A DNA stretch of 30,161 bases from Azonexaceae bacterium (GCA_009469665.1 SSTB01000146.1:1-30161), one strand, 5' to 3'. Numbered from the stretch's first letter, positions 1 to 8,604 are shown. Notes: a model not told the origin generated them from the sequence alone. Translations and numbers: made by a program.

Positions 1-60
1 AACACCATGCAAAGCGAATACATTCTTGGCAAGATCGATGCCGAGCGTGACAATAGCCAT
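1..60 (-). CDS. IS110-family transposase, N-terminal fragment cut by window edge
   Basis: Read on the minus strand, the first 20 codons from the ATG at 60-58 give a protein beginning MAIVTLGIDLAKNVFALHG. The GIDLAKNVF segment is the hallmark start of IS110-family DEDD (RuvC-like) transposases and carries the first catalytic Asp. A purine-rich ribosome site (AGGGGAAG) lies just upstream of the ATG. The rest of the gene lies outside the window, so intactness cannot be judged. IS110 enzymes recombine circular intermediates using a structured bridge RNA encoded in a non-coding end of the element; that is family knowledge and not shown here. Confidence 0.85.
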   Translation of the reverse strand, partial: MAIVTLGIDLAKNVFALHGV

Positions 61-158
61 GGACTTCCCCTTTCGTGAAATGACTGACGTGTGGAAACTC
101 AATCATGGCAGCTCTCGCTGCCCGCGGCTTCCGCCGCAACCTCGGGACGGGGAAGTCC
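61..158 (-). ncRNA. Structured leader of the IS110 transposase (candidate bridge RNA or RBS-sequestering element)
   Basis: A perfect 10-bp inverted repeat, GGACTTCCCC at 61-70 and GGGGAAGTCC at 149-158, encloses two further perfect hairpins. These are 107-122 (6-bp stem) and 124-137 (5-bp stem). Read on the minus strand, the transposase direction, their loops are GAGA and GGAA, both GNRA tetraloops. This suggests that the minus-strand RNA is the functional form. The start-proximal arm of the outer stem contains the transposase Shine-Dalgarno sequence and ends at the start codon, so folding should hide the ribosome site. Two readings are possible: protection against translation from outside transcripts, or part of an IS110 bridge RNA. 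The hairpins are seen; the function is inferred. Confidence 0.5.
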
Positions 159-179
159 CTTTCATTCGTTAGCGCCTCA

Positions 180-641
180 ATGCATCGCTCACTGGCCCGC
201 CTAATTCCTTTTGCACTGCCACTTGCGGCTTGTGCGCCTTTTCCCCATTCAATTACTTTGTCACCGCAGATTGAAGGCACAGTTGCCGCTTCAGGCGTAG
301 CACTCGAAGGTGCCCGCGTGTATGTGTCTACGACGCCTGAAACGCCGTGCAGTGAAGAATCTGAGTTCCTTCGCACTACAGATCGCCAAGGCAAGTTCCA
401 TCTAGAACCAACTCGTCAGCTGCGCTGGATTTATGCCCCAATGGTGGCACCAATAAGCGTCTCGTTTTACACCCTTTGTCTTGCTCATGGTCGCTCGCCA
501 ACCGTTGCTTACCGCGGATTGGTGGCTCCATATCGAGAAAATCTCCCCATAGTGCTGTCTTGTGACCTTGAGCGGCCACGCCAACTGACTCTCCCCGATA
601 TGTCCAAGATTGAGGCCGTATGCGCACCGGGCGGTTCATGA
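180..641 (+). CDS. Putative lipoprotein with transthyretin/carboxypeptidase-regulatory-like fold
   Basis: The preferred start is the ATG at 180 because the product then begins [20 protein letters not shown], a short signal peptide ending in a lipobox (LAAC, Cys18). The 153-aa product would be lipid-anchored, probably to the outer membrane. After the signal comes an IEGTV...[12 protein letters not shown]...[11 protein letters not shown] pattern, typical of Ig-like beta-sandwich modules such as CarboxypepD_reg. The function is unknown. The start codon lies only about 20 bases beyond the structured end of the adjacent IS110 element. A longer in-frame start at 105 would read through that structure and is less likely. 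Codon use is more AT-rich than in all neighbours, which suggests acquisition by transfer. Confidence 0.7.
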   Translation: MHRSLARLIPFALPLAACAPFPHSITLSPQIEGTVAASGVALEGARVYVSTTPETPCSEESEFLRTTDRQGKFHLEPTRQLRWIYAPMVAPISVSFYTLCLAHGRSPTVAYRGLVAPYRENLPIVLSCDLERPRQLTLPDMSKIEAVCAPGGS

Positions 642-676
642 CCAGGCCAGTTCGTCCGCCGTTTGCTGCAATGCGA

Positions 677-682
677 TAAAAT
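677..682 (+). promoter_or_regulatory. pyrD -10 box, probable near-leaderless start
   Basis: TAAAAT lies 8 bases before the pyrD ATG at 691, so transcription would begin at or just before the start codon. No Shine-Dalgarno sequence is present, and the intervening bases are C-rich. The -35 is weak, with no good TTGACA match at 17-18 bases. A leaderless or almost leaderless mRNA is inferred. Confidence 0.45.
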
Positions 683-690
683 CCGCCCCC

Positions 691-1734
691 ATGCTCTATT
701 CCACCATTCGCAAATTCTTCTTCGCCCTCGATGCCGAAACTGCCCACGGCATCGGCATGAGCGGCGTTTCCTTCCTGGACGCCACCGGCCTTGCCGGCCT
801 GCTGGCCAGACCGGTGACGCCCTACCCGGTGAAGGTCATGGGCCTCACCTTCCCCAACCCGGTAGGGCTGGCCGCCGGCCTGGACAAGAACGGCGACCAT
901 ATCGACGGCCTGGCCCGCCTGGGCTTCGGCTTCCTCGAGATCGGCACCATCACGCCGCGTCCCCAGGCCGGCAATCCCCGGCCACGCCTGTTCCGCCTTC
1001 CGGAGGCCCAGGGCATCATCAACCGCATGGGCTTCAACAACGAGGGCGTCGACCGTTTGCTGGAAAACGTGCGGGCGGCACATTTCCCGAAGAAGGGCGG
1101 CATCCTGGGCATCAATATCGGCAAGAACGCTACGACGCCGATCGAGAATGCCGCCGACGATTACCTCCTCTGCCTGGACAAGGTTTACGACGCCGCCAGC
1201 TATGTGACGGTCAATATTTCGTCGCCCAACACCAAGAACCTGCGGGAATTGCAGAAGGACGAGGCCCTGGACGATCTCCTCGCCCGCCTGAAGGTCCGCC
1301 AGGAGCAACTGGCCCAGAAGCACGGCAAGTACGTGCCCATGACCTTGAAGATCGCCCCCGACCTCGACGACGAGCAGATCACCGCCATCGCCGACGCCCT
1401 GCGTCGCCACCGTATCGATGGCGTCATCGCCACCAACACCACCCTCTCCCGCGAGGGGGTCGAAGGATTGCCCAACGCCGCCGAAAGCGGCGGCCTTTCC
1501 GGCGCACCGGTGTTCCGCAAATCCACCGATGTCTTGCAGAAGCTGTCTGCCGCCTTGCAGGGCGAACTGCCCGTCATCGGCGTGGGCGGCATTCTGAGCG
1601 GGGCCGACGCGGCCGAGAAGATCCGCGCCGGTGCGAGCCTGGTGCAGTTCTACAGCGGCTTCATCTATCGTGGCCCGGAGCTGGTGGGAGAAGTGGCGGA
1701 AACCCTGGCGCAGGTGCTGAGGAAAAGAGCCTAA
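691..1734 (+). CDS. pyrD: Dihydroorotate dehydrogenase (quinone), class 2
   Basis: The 347-aa enzyme oxidises dihydroorotate to orotate in pyrimidine synthesis, passing electrons through FMN to membrane quinone. The start at 691 gives [20 protein letters not shown], the amphipathic N-terminal helix of class 2 enzymes that docks to the inner membrane. Diagnostic segments follow: [36 protein letters not shown], the [10 protein letters not shown] loop, [15 protein letters not shown] with the class 2 catalytic Ser region, [19 protein letters not shown], and the FMN-phosphate-binding [33 protein letters not shown]. The length fits the family. It is a single-gene unit ahead of the rsx operon; the two are not functionally linked. 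Confidence 0.98.
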   Translation: MLYSTIRKFFFALDAETAHGIGMSGVSFLDATGLAGLLARPVTPYPVKVMGLTFPNPVGLAAGLDKNGDHIDGLARLGFGFLEIGTITPRPQAGNPRPRLFRLPEAQGIINRMGFNNEGVDRLLENVRAAHFPKKGGILGINIGKNATTPIENAADDYLLCLDKVYDAASYVTVNISSPNTKNLRELQKDEALDDLLARLKVRQEQLAQKHGKYVPMTLKIAPDLDDEQITAIADALRRHRIDGVIATNTTLSREGVEGLPNAAESGGLSGAPVFRKSTDVLQKLSAALQGELPVIGVGGILSGADAAEKIRAGASLVQFYSGFIYRGPELVGEVAETLAQVLRKRA

Positions 1735-1753
1735 ACCCTTATCCTGCGCGCGG

Positions 1754-1782
1754 TTGTTTGGCCGCTGCCAAAGCCCGATAAT
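1754..1782 (+). promoter_or_regulatory. Sigma-70-type promoter of the rsx operon
   Basis: TTGTTT (1754-1759), a 17-base spacer and GATAAT (1777-1782) make a good housekeeping promoter with a leader of about 20 bases before the rsxA ATG. The -10 sits in the loop of a small inverted repeat (AAGCCCG at 1771-1777 against CGGGCCTT at 1784-1791), which might also weakly terminate pyrD. The leader is pyrimidine-rich and has no Shine-Dalgarno sequence. Confidence 0.55.
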
Positions 1783-1808
1783 ACGGGCCTTCCCCCTTTT
1801 CCCCATTC

Positions 1809-2393
1809 ATGAGCCATTACCTTTTCATCCTCGTCGGCGCGGTGCTGGTCAACAACGTCGTGCTGGTGAAGATTCTCGGCCTGTGCCCCTTCATGGGCGT
1901 TTCCAAAAAGCTGGAAACCGCCTACGGCATGGGGGCCGCGACCACCTTCGTGCTCACCATGGCCACGGGGGCCAGCTACATCATCGACCACACCCTGCTC
2001 ATTCCCTTCGGGCTGGAGTACCTGCGCACCCTGTCCTTCATCGTCACCATCGCCGCCATCGTGCAGCTCACGGAGATGGTGATCGCCAAGACCTCCCCCG
2101 CCCTGCAGCAGACCCTGGGCATCTACCTGCCCCTCATCACTACCAATTGCGCCGTGCTGGGCGTGCCGCTGCTCAACGTCGCCAACAAGTACAACTTCGT
2201 CGAGTCGCTGCTCTTCGGAGCCGGCAGCGCCGTCGGCTTCTCGCTGGTGCTGGTGCTCTTCGCCGGCATCCGCGAGCGCATCGAGGGCGCCGACGTCCCC
2301 AAGTATTTCCGCGGCGTTGCCATCGCCATGGTCACCGCCGGCCTCATGTCCCTGGCCTTCATGGGCTTCGCCGGCCTGGACAAGTACCAATGA
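1809..2393 (+). CDS. rsxA: Electron transport complex subunit RsxA/RnfA
   Basis: The 194-aa integral membrane protein has about six transmembrane helices and is one of the two homologous core subunits (A and E) of the Rnf/Rsx complex. Family signatures are [21 protein letters not shown] in the first helix, [12 protein letters not shown] in the middle, and the C-terminal [10 protein letters not shown]...[23 protein letters not shown]. In the known complex, RnfA and RnfE together hold an intramembrane iron-sulfur cluster through conserved cysteines in the LGLCP and TTNC segments; both are present here. It is the first gene of a six-gene operon. Its TGA overlaps the rsxB ATG (ATGA), which implies coupled translation. 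Confidence 0.97.
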   Translation: MSHYLFILVGAVLVNNVVLVKILGLCPFMGVSKKLETAYGMGAATTFVLTMATGASYIIDHTLLIPFGLEYLRTLSFIVTIAAIVQLTEMVIAKTSPALQQTLGIYLPLITTNCAVLGVPLLNVANKYNFVESLLFGAGSAVGFSLVLVLFAGIRERIEGADVPKYFRGVAIAMVTAGLMSLAFMGFAGLDKYQ

Positions 2394-2956
2394 CGGAGCT
2401 CCTCCTCGCCATCGCCGTCATGGCCCTGGGCGCCCTCGTCCTTGGCGCCGCCTTGGGCTTCGCCTCGATCCGCTTCAAGGTGGAAGGCGACCCCCTGATC
2501 GAAAAGATCGAATCCGTCCTGCCCCAGACCCAGTGCGGCCAGTGCGGCTACCCCGGCTGCCGCCCTTACGCCGAGGCCATCGGCAAGGGCGAGGCGGAAA
2601 TCAACCTGTGCCCCCCCGGTGGCCTGGAGGGCGTACAAAAGCTGGCCGACCTCCTGGGCCGCGAGGTGAAGCCCCTGGAAGTCGAGGCCCGGCCGCCCCA
2701 GGTCGCCGTCATCGACGAAAACACCTGCATCGGCTGCACCCTGTGCATCCAGGCCTGCCCGGTGGATGCCATCGTCGGCGCCGCCAAGCAGATGCATACC
2801 ATCGTCGCCCCCCTGTGCACCGGCTGTGAGCTGTGCCTGCCGCCCTGCCCGGTGGAGTGCATCGCCATGGTGCCCATCGGCGAGACCCTGGACAACTGGA
2901 AGTGGAAGTACCCGGTCATTGCCATCCAGCCGGCCGCGCCACGGAAGGCGGCCTGA
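2390..2956 (+). CDS. rsxB: Electron transport complex subunit RsxB/RnfB (iron-sulfur protein)
   Basis: The 188-aa protein starts at the ATG overlapping the rsxA stop, giving an N-terminal membrane helix (residues 2-24). Next is the 4Fe-4S domain [19 protein letters not shown], with its fourth Cys in NLCPPGG. Two ferredoxin-type clusters follow: [16 protein letters not shown] and [16 protein letters not shown]. All cluster cysteines are intact. RnfB is the cytoplasmic entry or exit point that exchanges electrons with ferredoxin. In E. coli the Rsx form keeps the SoxR sensor reduced; in diazotrophs Rnf feeds nitrogenase. Which role applies here cannot be told from the window. The stop TGA overlaps the rsxC start (TGATG). 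Confidence 0.97.
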   Translation: MTELLLAIAVMALGALVLGAALGFASIRFKVEGDPLIEKIESVLPQTQCGQCGYPGCRPYAEAIGKGEAEINLCPPGGLEGVQKLADLLGREVKPLEVEARPPQVAVIDENTCIGCTLCIQACPVDAIVGAAKQMHTIVAPLCTGCELCLPPCPVECIAMVPIGETLDNWKWKYPVIAIQPAAPRKAA

Positions 2957-4716
2957 TGCTCAATCTCTTCAAGTTCAAGGGCGGCGTCAAACCGCCCAGC
3001 AACAAGACGCAGTCGGTGGGCAAGCCCATTGCCGCGGCGCCGCTGCCTTCGCGGCTCATCGTTCCGCTGCACCAGAGCATCGGCGGTACGCCGCGGCCCC
3101 TGGTCCAGGCAAGCGACCACGTCCTCAAGGGCCAGATGATCGGCGAGGCCGACGGCTGGATCTCGTCCGCCGTCCATGCTCCCACTTCCGGCACCGTGGC
3201 TGCCGTGGAAATGCATCCCCAGCCCCATCCATCCGGCCTGGACGCCCTGTGCGTGGTCATCGAACCCGACGGCAAGGACGCCTGGGTCGAGCGCCAGCCC
3301 GTGGATTACCGTTCCCTGAGCCCGGAGGCGGTGCGCGAACGGCTGCAGCAGGCCGGCGTCGTCGGCTTGGGCGGCGCCGTCTTCCCCACCCACGGCAAGC
3401 TCAGCGCCTCCAAGACCGTGCCCATGGAGGAACTGATCATCAACGGCGCCGAGTGCGAGCCCTACATCACCTGCGACGACCTGTTGATGCGCGAGCGAGC
3501 CGAGGAGGTGGTGCGCGGCATCGGCCTCTTCCGCGATCTCCTGCAGCCGAAGAAGGTGCTCATCGGCATCGAGGACAACAAGCCGGAAGCCGTGGCCGCC
3601 ATGACGACGGCGGTTAGGGCCGTCGGCGAGCACTTCGAGGTCATCGCAGTGCCCACCCGCTACCCGGCTGGCGGCGCCAAGCAGTTGATCCGCGTGCTCA
3701 CCGGCAAGGAAGTCCCGGCCGCCAAGCGCTCCACCGATCTGGGCGTGCAATGCTTCAACGTGGCCACCGCCTACACCGCCTGGCGCGCCATCGCCCATGA
3801 CGAGCCGGTCGTTTCCCGCCTGGTGACGGTCACCGGCAACGTGCATGAGCCCCGCAATTACGAGGTGCTGATCGGCACCCCCATGGACGAGCTGCTTGCC
3901 CTCGCCCATCCCCACCCCGATACCGAAGGCATCATCATGGGCGGCCCCATGATGGGCTTCCTCGTTCCCGACCGGCAAGCCCCGGTGGTCAAGGCCACCA
4001 ATTGCCTGATCGCCCGCTCGCCCCGCCTCTTCCCGCCGCCACCGCCGGAAATGCCGTGCATCCGTTGCGGCGAGTGTGCCCGGGCCTGCCCCCACGAATT
4101 ACAGCCCTTCGAGATGTACTGGTTCTCCCGCGCCAAGAACTTCGGCAAGACTCAGGAATACAACATTTTCGACTGCATCGAGTGCGGCTGCTGCTCCTAT
4201 GTCTGCCCCTCGCGCATCCCGCTGGTGCAGTACTTCCGCTTCGCCAAGAGCGAAATCTGGGCGCGGGAGCGGGACAAGAACGCCGCCGACGGCGCCAAGG
4301 AACGCTTCGAATTCAAGCAGCTCCGCGAGGAACGGGAAAAGGCGGAGAAGGCCGAGAAGCTGGCCAAGGCTGCCGCCGCCCAGGCAGCCAAGAAGGCGGC
4401 CGAAGCCGCGGCAGCGCAAACGGCCGCCGCCAGCGCGGACGCCGGCGCCTCGGCGGCTGACGGCGCTCCGGCCAGCGCAGCTCCCGCGGCCAGCACAGCC
4501 TCCCCGCCGGCGGCCCCTGCCCCGGTCGACGCCGAGGCGGCCAAGCGCGCCACCATCGAAGCCGCCATGGAACGAGCCCGGGCCCAACGGGCGGCCGCCC
4601 AAGCCCGCAACACAGAAGCCCTGACCCCGGCCCAGCAGGCGGAAATTTCCGCCATCGAGGCCCGCCGCGAGGCGGCCACAGGCCCATCCGCCCCTCCCGA
4701 CGAGAACGCGCCCTGA
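2956..4716 (+). CDS. rsxC: Electron transport complex subunit RsxC/RnfC
   Basis: The 586-aa peripheral subunit oxidises NADH or passes electrons to the membrane domain. The N-terminal region FKGGVKPPSNK is typical. The middle holds a Complex I 51-kDa-like NADH/FMN domain (GVVGLGGAVFPTHGK, IINGAECEPYITCDD, YPAGGAKQLI), an SLBB region, and two 4Fe-4S motifs: CIRCGECARACPHELQP and CIECGCCSYVCPSRIPLVQYFRFAK. From about residue 440 the tail becomes a long Lys/Glu/Ala-rich coiled-coil segment followed by an Ala/Pro-rich low-complexity stretch. Such tails vary greatly between species; this one is shorter than in E. coli RsxC (about 740 aa). The stop overlaps the rsxD ATG. Confidence 0.97.
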   Translation: MLNLFKFKGGVKPPSNKTQSVGKPIAAAPLPSRLIVPLHQSIGGTPRPLVQASDHVLKGQMIGEADGWISSAVHAPTSGTVAAVEMHPQPHPSGLDALCVVIEPDGKDAWVERQPVDYRSLSPEAVRERLQQAGVVGLGGAVFPTHGKLSASKTVPMEELIINGAECEPYITCDDLLMRERAEEVVRGIGLFRDLLQPKKVLIGIEDNKPEAVAAMTTAVRAVGEHFEVIAVPTRYPAGGAKQLIRVLTGKEVPAAKRSTDLGVQCFNVATAYTAWRAIAHDEPVVSRLVTVTGNVHEPRNYEVLIGTPMDELLALAHPHPDTEGIIMGGPMMGFLVPDRQAPVVKATNCLIARSPRLFPPPPPEMPCIRCGECARACPHELQPFEMYWFSRAKNFGKTQEYNIFDCIECGCCSYVCPSRIPLVQYFRFAKSEIWARERDKNAADGAKERFEFKQLREEREKAEKAEKLAKAAAAQAAKKAAEAAAAQTAAASADAGASAADGAPASAAPAASTASPPAAPAPVDAEAAKRATIEAAMERARAQRAAAQARNTEALTPAQQAEISAIEARREAATGPSAPPDENAP

Positions 4717-5735
4717 TGTTCAGCACGCCTCCCTACCTCCTCAAGGACGCCAGTGTCAGCCGGGTCATGACCCAGGTCTGTCTGGCCCTGGTGCCCGGCA
4801 TCGCTGCCTATGCCTGGCTGGTGGGTCCGGCCATCCTCATTCAACTGGCCGTGGCCAGCCTGGCTGCCCTGCTTGCAGAAGCGGCCATGCTGAAAGTGCG
4901 CGGCAAGCCCCTGGCGCCCTTCCTCTCCGACGGTTCGGCGGTCGTCACCGCCTGGCTCATCGCCCTCACCTTCCCGCCGCTCGCCCCCTGGTGGCTGGTC
5001 GTGACCGGCGTCTTCTTTGCCATCGTCGTCGCCAAGCACCTTTATGGCGGCCTGGGACAAAACCCCTTCAACCCGGCCATGGTGGCCTTCGCCGTCTGCA
5101 TCGTGTCCTTCCCGGCCCTCATGTCCCAGTGGCCGAGCCAGGGCCTGCAACTAACCCTGGTGCAGCAGGCGGACATCATCTTCGGTTTCGCGCCCCGGGT
5201 GGATGCCCTCACCGGCGCCACGCCCCTGGACGCCCTCAAAACGGCGCTCAAGCTCGGTGCGGAGAACAGCGTCGACGTGCCTTCCCTCCTCGCCAATCAG
5301 GACATCTACGGTAATTTCGCCGGCCGCGGTTGGGAATGGGTCGCTGTAGCCTATCTCTTCGGAGGCCTGTGGCTGTGGTTGAACGGCGTCATCACCTGGC
5401 AGGTGCCGCTGGCCTTCGTCGCCTCGCTGACCGCCATCTCCGGTGCCCTCTGGCTTTATGCGCCCCAGTCCTTCGCCAACCCGTTCTTCCACCTCTTCTC
5501 CGGCGGCGCCATGCTGGGGGCTTTCTTCATCGCCACCGACCCGGTTTCCGGCGCCACCACCCCCCGCGGGAAGCTCGTTTTCGGCGCCGGGGCGGGCCTC
5601 CTCGCCTACATCATCCGCGTCTTCGGCGGCTACCCGGACGGCGTGGCCTTCGCGGTGCTCATCATGAATATCTGCGTGCCGGTCATCGACCTGTTCACCC
5701 AACCGCGCATCTTCGGCATGAAGGACAAGTCGTGA
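4716..5735 (+). CDS. rsxD: Electron transport complex subunit RsxD/RnfD (flavoprotein)
   Basis: The 339-aa membrane protein has about nine or ten hydrophobic helices. The motif DPVSGATTPRGK contains the threonine (Thr281) to which FMN is covalently linked by a phosphodiester bond in RnfD/NqrB proteins. Upstream signatures include GGLGQNPFNPAMVAFA and LTGATPLDALK. The C-terminal FGGYPDGVAFAVLIMNICVPVIDLFTQPRIFG is diagnostic. It forms the transmembrane electron path with RsxG, A and E. Its TGA overlaps a GTG start for rsxG, continuing the translationally coupled series. Confidence 0.97.
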   Translation: MFSTPPYLLKDASVSRVMTQVCLALVPGIAAYAWLVGPAILIQLAVASLAALLAEAAMLKVRGKPLAPFLSDGSAVVTAWLIALTFPPLAPWWLVVTGVFFAIVVAKHLYGGLGQNPFNPAMVAFAVCIVSFPALMSQWPSQGLQLTLVQQADIIFGFAPRVDALTGATPLDALKTALKLGAENSVDVPSLLANQDIYGNFAGRGWEWVAVAYLFGGLWLWLNGVITWQVPLAFVASLTAISGALWLYAPQSFANPFFHLFSGGAMLGAFFIATDPVSGATTPRGKLVFGAGAGLLAYIIRVFGGYPDGVAFAVLIMNICVPVIDLFTQPRIFGMKDKS

Positions 5736-6400
5736 CCCAGGCCCGGGCATATTCCGCCAGCGGCATGGCCCTGCGCACGGCGGTCATTCTGTTCCTCTTC
5801 GTCGTCCTGTTCACCGGCCTGCTGTCGGGTGCCTACCTATGGACCAAGCCGGCCCTGGAGGCTTCCGCCATCGAGGAGAAGATGAGGCTGATCGACGAAG
5901 TCCTGCCCCGGACCGAATACGACAATCGCCTGCTGGAGGATGCCCTCCCCCTACCGCCGACACTGGCCCTGGGCACCGACGAAGCCGGCACCGTCTATCG
6001 CGCCCGGCGCGGGGGCCAGCCCGTCGCCCTGGTGTATGAGGCCGTGGCCCCCGACGGCTATTCCGGCAAGATTCGCCTCCTCGTCGCCCTGCGCGCCGAC
6101 GGCACCGTGGCCGGCGTGCGGGTCACCCAGCATCGCGAAACACCGGGCCTCGGCGATTACATCGAGCCTAAGAAGGACAAGAACAAAGCCCGCCCCTGGA
6201 TCACGCAGTTCAACGGACTGTCCGTCGCCACCACCGAGGCCCGGGAATGGAAGGTCAAGAAGGACGGCGGCCACTTCGACTCCGTGGCCGGCGCCACGGT
6301 GACCCCCCGTGCCGTGGTGCGCGCCGTGGCCAAGGCCGTCCGATTCGGGACGGAGAACCGCGAACGCCTGTTCGCTCAGGACGATGGAGGCAAGCCATGA
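5732..6400 (+). CDS. rsxG: Electron transport complex subunit RsxG/RnfG (flavoprotein)
   Basis: The 222-aa protein has one N-terminal transmembrane helix (about residues 13-33) and an extracytoplasmic FMN-binding domain. The covalent FMN site is SVAGATVTPRAVV with Thr189; the usual Ser-Gly-Ala-Thr is Ala-Gly-Ala-Thr here, a tolerated change because the Thr is the linkage residue. The upstream GLGDYIEPKKDKNKARPWITQF segment is typical of the family. I chose the GTG at 5732 because it overlaps the rsxD stop (GTGA), as in the other junctions of this operon; an ATG at 5765 would be the alternative. Confidence 0.95.
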   Translation: MTQARAYSASGMALRTAVILFLFVVLFTGLLSGAYLWTKPALEASAIEEKMRLIDEVLPRTEYDNRLLEDALPLPPTLALGTDEAGTVYRARRGGQPVALVYEAVAPDGYSGKIRLLVALRADGTVAGVRVTQHRETPGLGDYIEPKKDKNKARPWITQFNGLSVATTEAREWKVKKDGGHFDSVAGATVTPRAVVRAVAKAVRFGTENRERLFAQDDGGKP

Positions 6401-7080
6401 TGACCCGCGACGAGTTCCGCCACATCGCCCGCAATGGCGTCTGGAAGCAGAACACCAGCATTGTCCAGATCCTCGGCCTGTGCCCTCTGCTCGCCGTCAC
6501 CACCAATGCGGTGAATGGCATCATGCTGTCCCTGGCCACCATCCTGGTCATGGCGCTGGCCAACGTGGCGGTGGCGTCCCTGCGCAATTTCATCCCTCAC
6601 GAAATCCGCATTCCGGTCTTCATTCTCATCGTCGCCGCCCTGGTGACGGTGGTCGATCTGGTGTTCAACGCCAAGCTGCACGAGCTTTACTTGGTACTGG
6701 GCATCTTCATCCCGCTCATCGTCACCAATTGCATCGTACTGGCCCGGGTCGAGGCTTTCGCCGCCAAGAACCCGCCGCTACATTCGACCTTCGATGGCAT
6801 CTTCATGGGGGTCGGCATGCTTTGGACCCTGGCCGTTCTGGGCGGGATGAGGGAATTGATCGGCAGTGGCACCCTGCTGGGCGGCATCGACCTGGTTTTC
6901 CCGGCACTACACCCCATCCAGGTGCTGCCTGCGGACTACCCGGGGCTGCTGTTCACCTTGCTGCCGCCCGGGGCCTTCATCCTGCTGGGCTGCATGATCG
7001 CCTGGAAAAACTGGGTGGAAGATCGGGCCTCCCGCCGCGCCGCCCGCAACGCATCGGAGCTGGCCTCCACCACCGCCTGA
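6397..7080 (+). CDS. rsxE: Electron transport complex subunit RsxE/RnfE
   Basis: The 227-aa membrane protein is homologous to RsxA and forms the symmetric core of the complex with it. Signatures are NGVWKQNTSIVQILGLCPLLAVTTNAVNG and GIFIPLIVTNCIVLARVEAFA, with the paired LGLCP and TNC cysteines that hold the intramembrane iron-sulfur cluster. About six transmembrane helices are visible. Two adjacent ATGs (6397 and 6400) are possible; the first overlaps the rsxG stop. It is the last gene of the operon and converges with the diguanylate cyclase gene, whose stop is only about 20 bases away. Confidence 0.96.
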   Translation: MMTRDEFRHIARNGVWKQNTSIVQILGLCPLLAVTTNAVNGIMLSLATILVMALANVAVASLRNFIPHEIRIPVFILIVAALVTVVDLVFNAKLHELYLVLGIFIPLIVTNCIVLARVEAFAAKNPPLHSTFDGIFMGVGMLWTLAVLGGMRELIGSGTLLGGIDLVFPALHPIQVLPADYPGLLFTLLPPGAFILLGCMIAWKNWVEDRASRRAARNASELASTTA

Positions 7081-7101
7081 CCCCTCAAGGGCAATGGTCG
7101 A

Positions 7102-8523
7102 TCAGCTGGGAATGGCCACGGTGACGACGCAATTCTTGCCCCGACGCTTGGCCTGGTAGGCGCCATCGTCGGCGCGGCGGATAAAACTCTCGACACTCTC
7201 CCCCGCCACCAATTGGGTCACCCCGACGCTGACACTGCAGCGGATCGTCCCGCCCACCGCCGGACGTATGGGCGTTTCGGAGAAGCTGCGCCGCAGGCGC
7301 TCGGCCACCAAGGCGGCCGCCTCCAGCGTCGCCTCCGGCATGATGGCGGCGAACTCCTCACCGCCATAACGATAGGCGCTGTCGGTCCGCCGTAGGCAAT
7401 GGCCGATCACGCCGGCCAGCACTTGAAGAACCTGGTCTCCCTGGAGGTGGCCGTAGGTGTCGTTCACCTGTTTGAAATTATCGGCATCGAGAACGATGAG
7501 CGACAGGGGCCGACCATAACGCTGGGCGCGCTCCACTTCTTCGTGCAGCCGCTCGTAAAAATGGCGGGAATTGTAAAGCCCCGTCAGCGCGTCGGTGATG
7601 CTCAGGATGCGGTAACGTTCTTCGCTTTCCCGAAGGGCGATTTCGGTACGGCGCCGCTCGGTGAAATCCTGCAGAGTTTCGATGGCGCCGACCAGTTCGC
7701 CCCGGCTGTTGCGCAGGGGCGCGGCGGTGAAGTAGAGCCAGCGGCCCCCCTCGCCGAAATTGGGGAAAAAGTCTTCCGCCTCGTAAGCACCCTCAATCAG
7801 GGACGAAGGACGATATTTGCCGCGGTAGAACTCCTGCACCGTCCCCTCGCCCGCCCGCTCCAGGACCAAATCCGCCATGAGCGGCCGCTGGGCGGGATAG
7901 AAAGGCCGCCAGTGGTCCCGCGTCCCGACCACCTCACGGGCAGATACCCCGGTAATCGCCTCGCAGGCGCGATTCCAGTGGGAAACCCGATGCTCCCGGT
8001 CGATCACGAAGGTGGCCACCGAACTGCCCAGCACGATCTGGGCGAGAACCCCCTCGCTCTCCCGCACCGCTGACTCGGCCTCGTGGCGGTCGCTGACGTC
8101 CTGCAGGGTCTCGATGGCACCGACGATGCGCCCGTCAGCATCGCGCAGGGGGGCGGCGGTGAAGTACAGCCACTTGCCCGACTCACCCATGGAGGGGAAA
8201 AAATCCTCCGCCTCGAAAGCGCCTTCGATCAAGGGCGCCCGGCGAAATTTCCCGTGGTAGTAATGATCGACCGAATCCTCCAGGGCGCCGCTCACGATGA
8301 AGTCCGCGAGAATGGGGCGCGCACTGGCGTAGAAGGCCCGCCACTGACCGTCGGTCCCCACCATGTCGGCGGCCTTGAGGCCGGTCAGGACTTCGATGGC
8401 CCGGTTCCAGTGGGTCACCCGGTGGGCGGCATCGATGACGATGGTCGCCACGGGGTTGCCTTCGACGATCTGGGTCAGACTGCCGAGGCCAAGGGAGGGA
8501 GGAATATCCTGGGGAGACGACAC
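7102..8523 (-). CDS. Diguanylate cyclase with two tandem PAS domains
   Basis: The 473-aa soluble protein uses a GTG start and has no membrane segment. Two PAS sensor domains (about residues 15-150 and 155-290) are near-copies of each other: both have VTHWNRA/VSHWNRA, EAEDFFP, KWLYFTAAPLR/RWLYFTAAPLR and VGAIETLQD. They therefore arose by internal duplication. A GGDEF domain follows (about 310-473), with SITDALTGLYNSRHF, the active-site GGEEF at 387-391 and the product-inhibition site RRTD at 378-381. It should make cyclic-di-GMP and be feedback-inhibited. No ligand for the PAS domains can be named. It lies on the opposite strand between rsxE and nth, which are adjacent in E. coli. Confidence 0.95.
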   Translation of the reverse strand: MSSPQDIPPSLGLGSLTQIVEGNPVATIVIDAAHRVTHWNRAIEVLTGLKAADMVGTDGQWRAFYASARPILADFIVSGALEDSVDHYYHGKFRRAPLIEGAFEAEDFFPSMGESGKWLYFTAAPLRDADGRIVGAIETLQDVSDRHEAESAVRESEGVLAQIVLGSSVATFVIDREHRVSHWNRACEAITGVSAREVVGTRDHWRPFYPAQRPLMADLVLERAGEGTVQEFYRGKYRPSSLIEGAYEAEDFFPNFGEGGRWLYFTAAPLRNSRGELVGAIETLQDFTERRRTEIALRESEERYRILSITDALTGLYNSRHFYERLHEEVERAQRYGRPLSLIVLDADNFKQVNDTYGHLQGDQVLQVLAGVIGHCLRRTDSAYRYGGEEFAAIMPEATLEAAALVAERLRRSFSETPIRPAVGGTIRCSVSVGVTQLVAGESVESFIRRADDGAYQAKRRGKNCVVTVAIPS

Positions 8524-8604
8524 CGCGCTACGCTAAAGGTGATAATGACGGCCAATATGACGCAAAAGCCCTTCGCCTGACAAGCCCGGCCAACGAACTA
8601 AGCC

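Noticed and set aside
376..1806. A 476-codon frame antisense to pyrD and the lipoprotein gene
   Set aside because: It crosses two real genes and their promoter and shows no protein-like motif.
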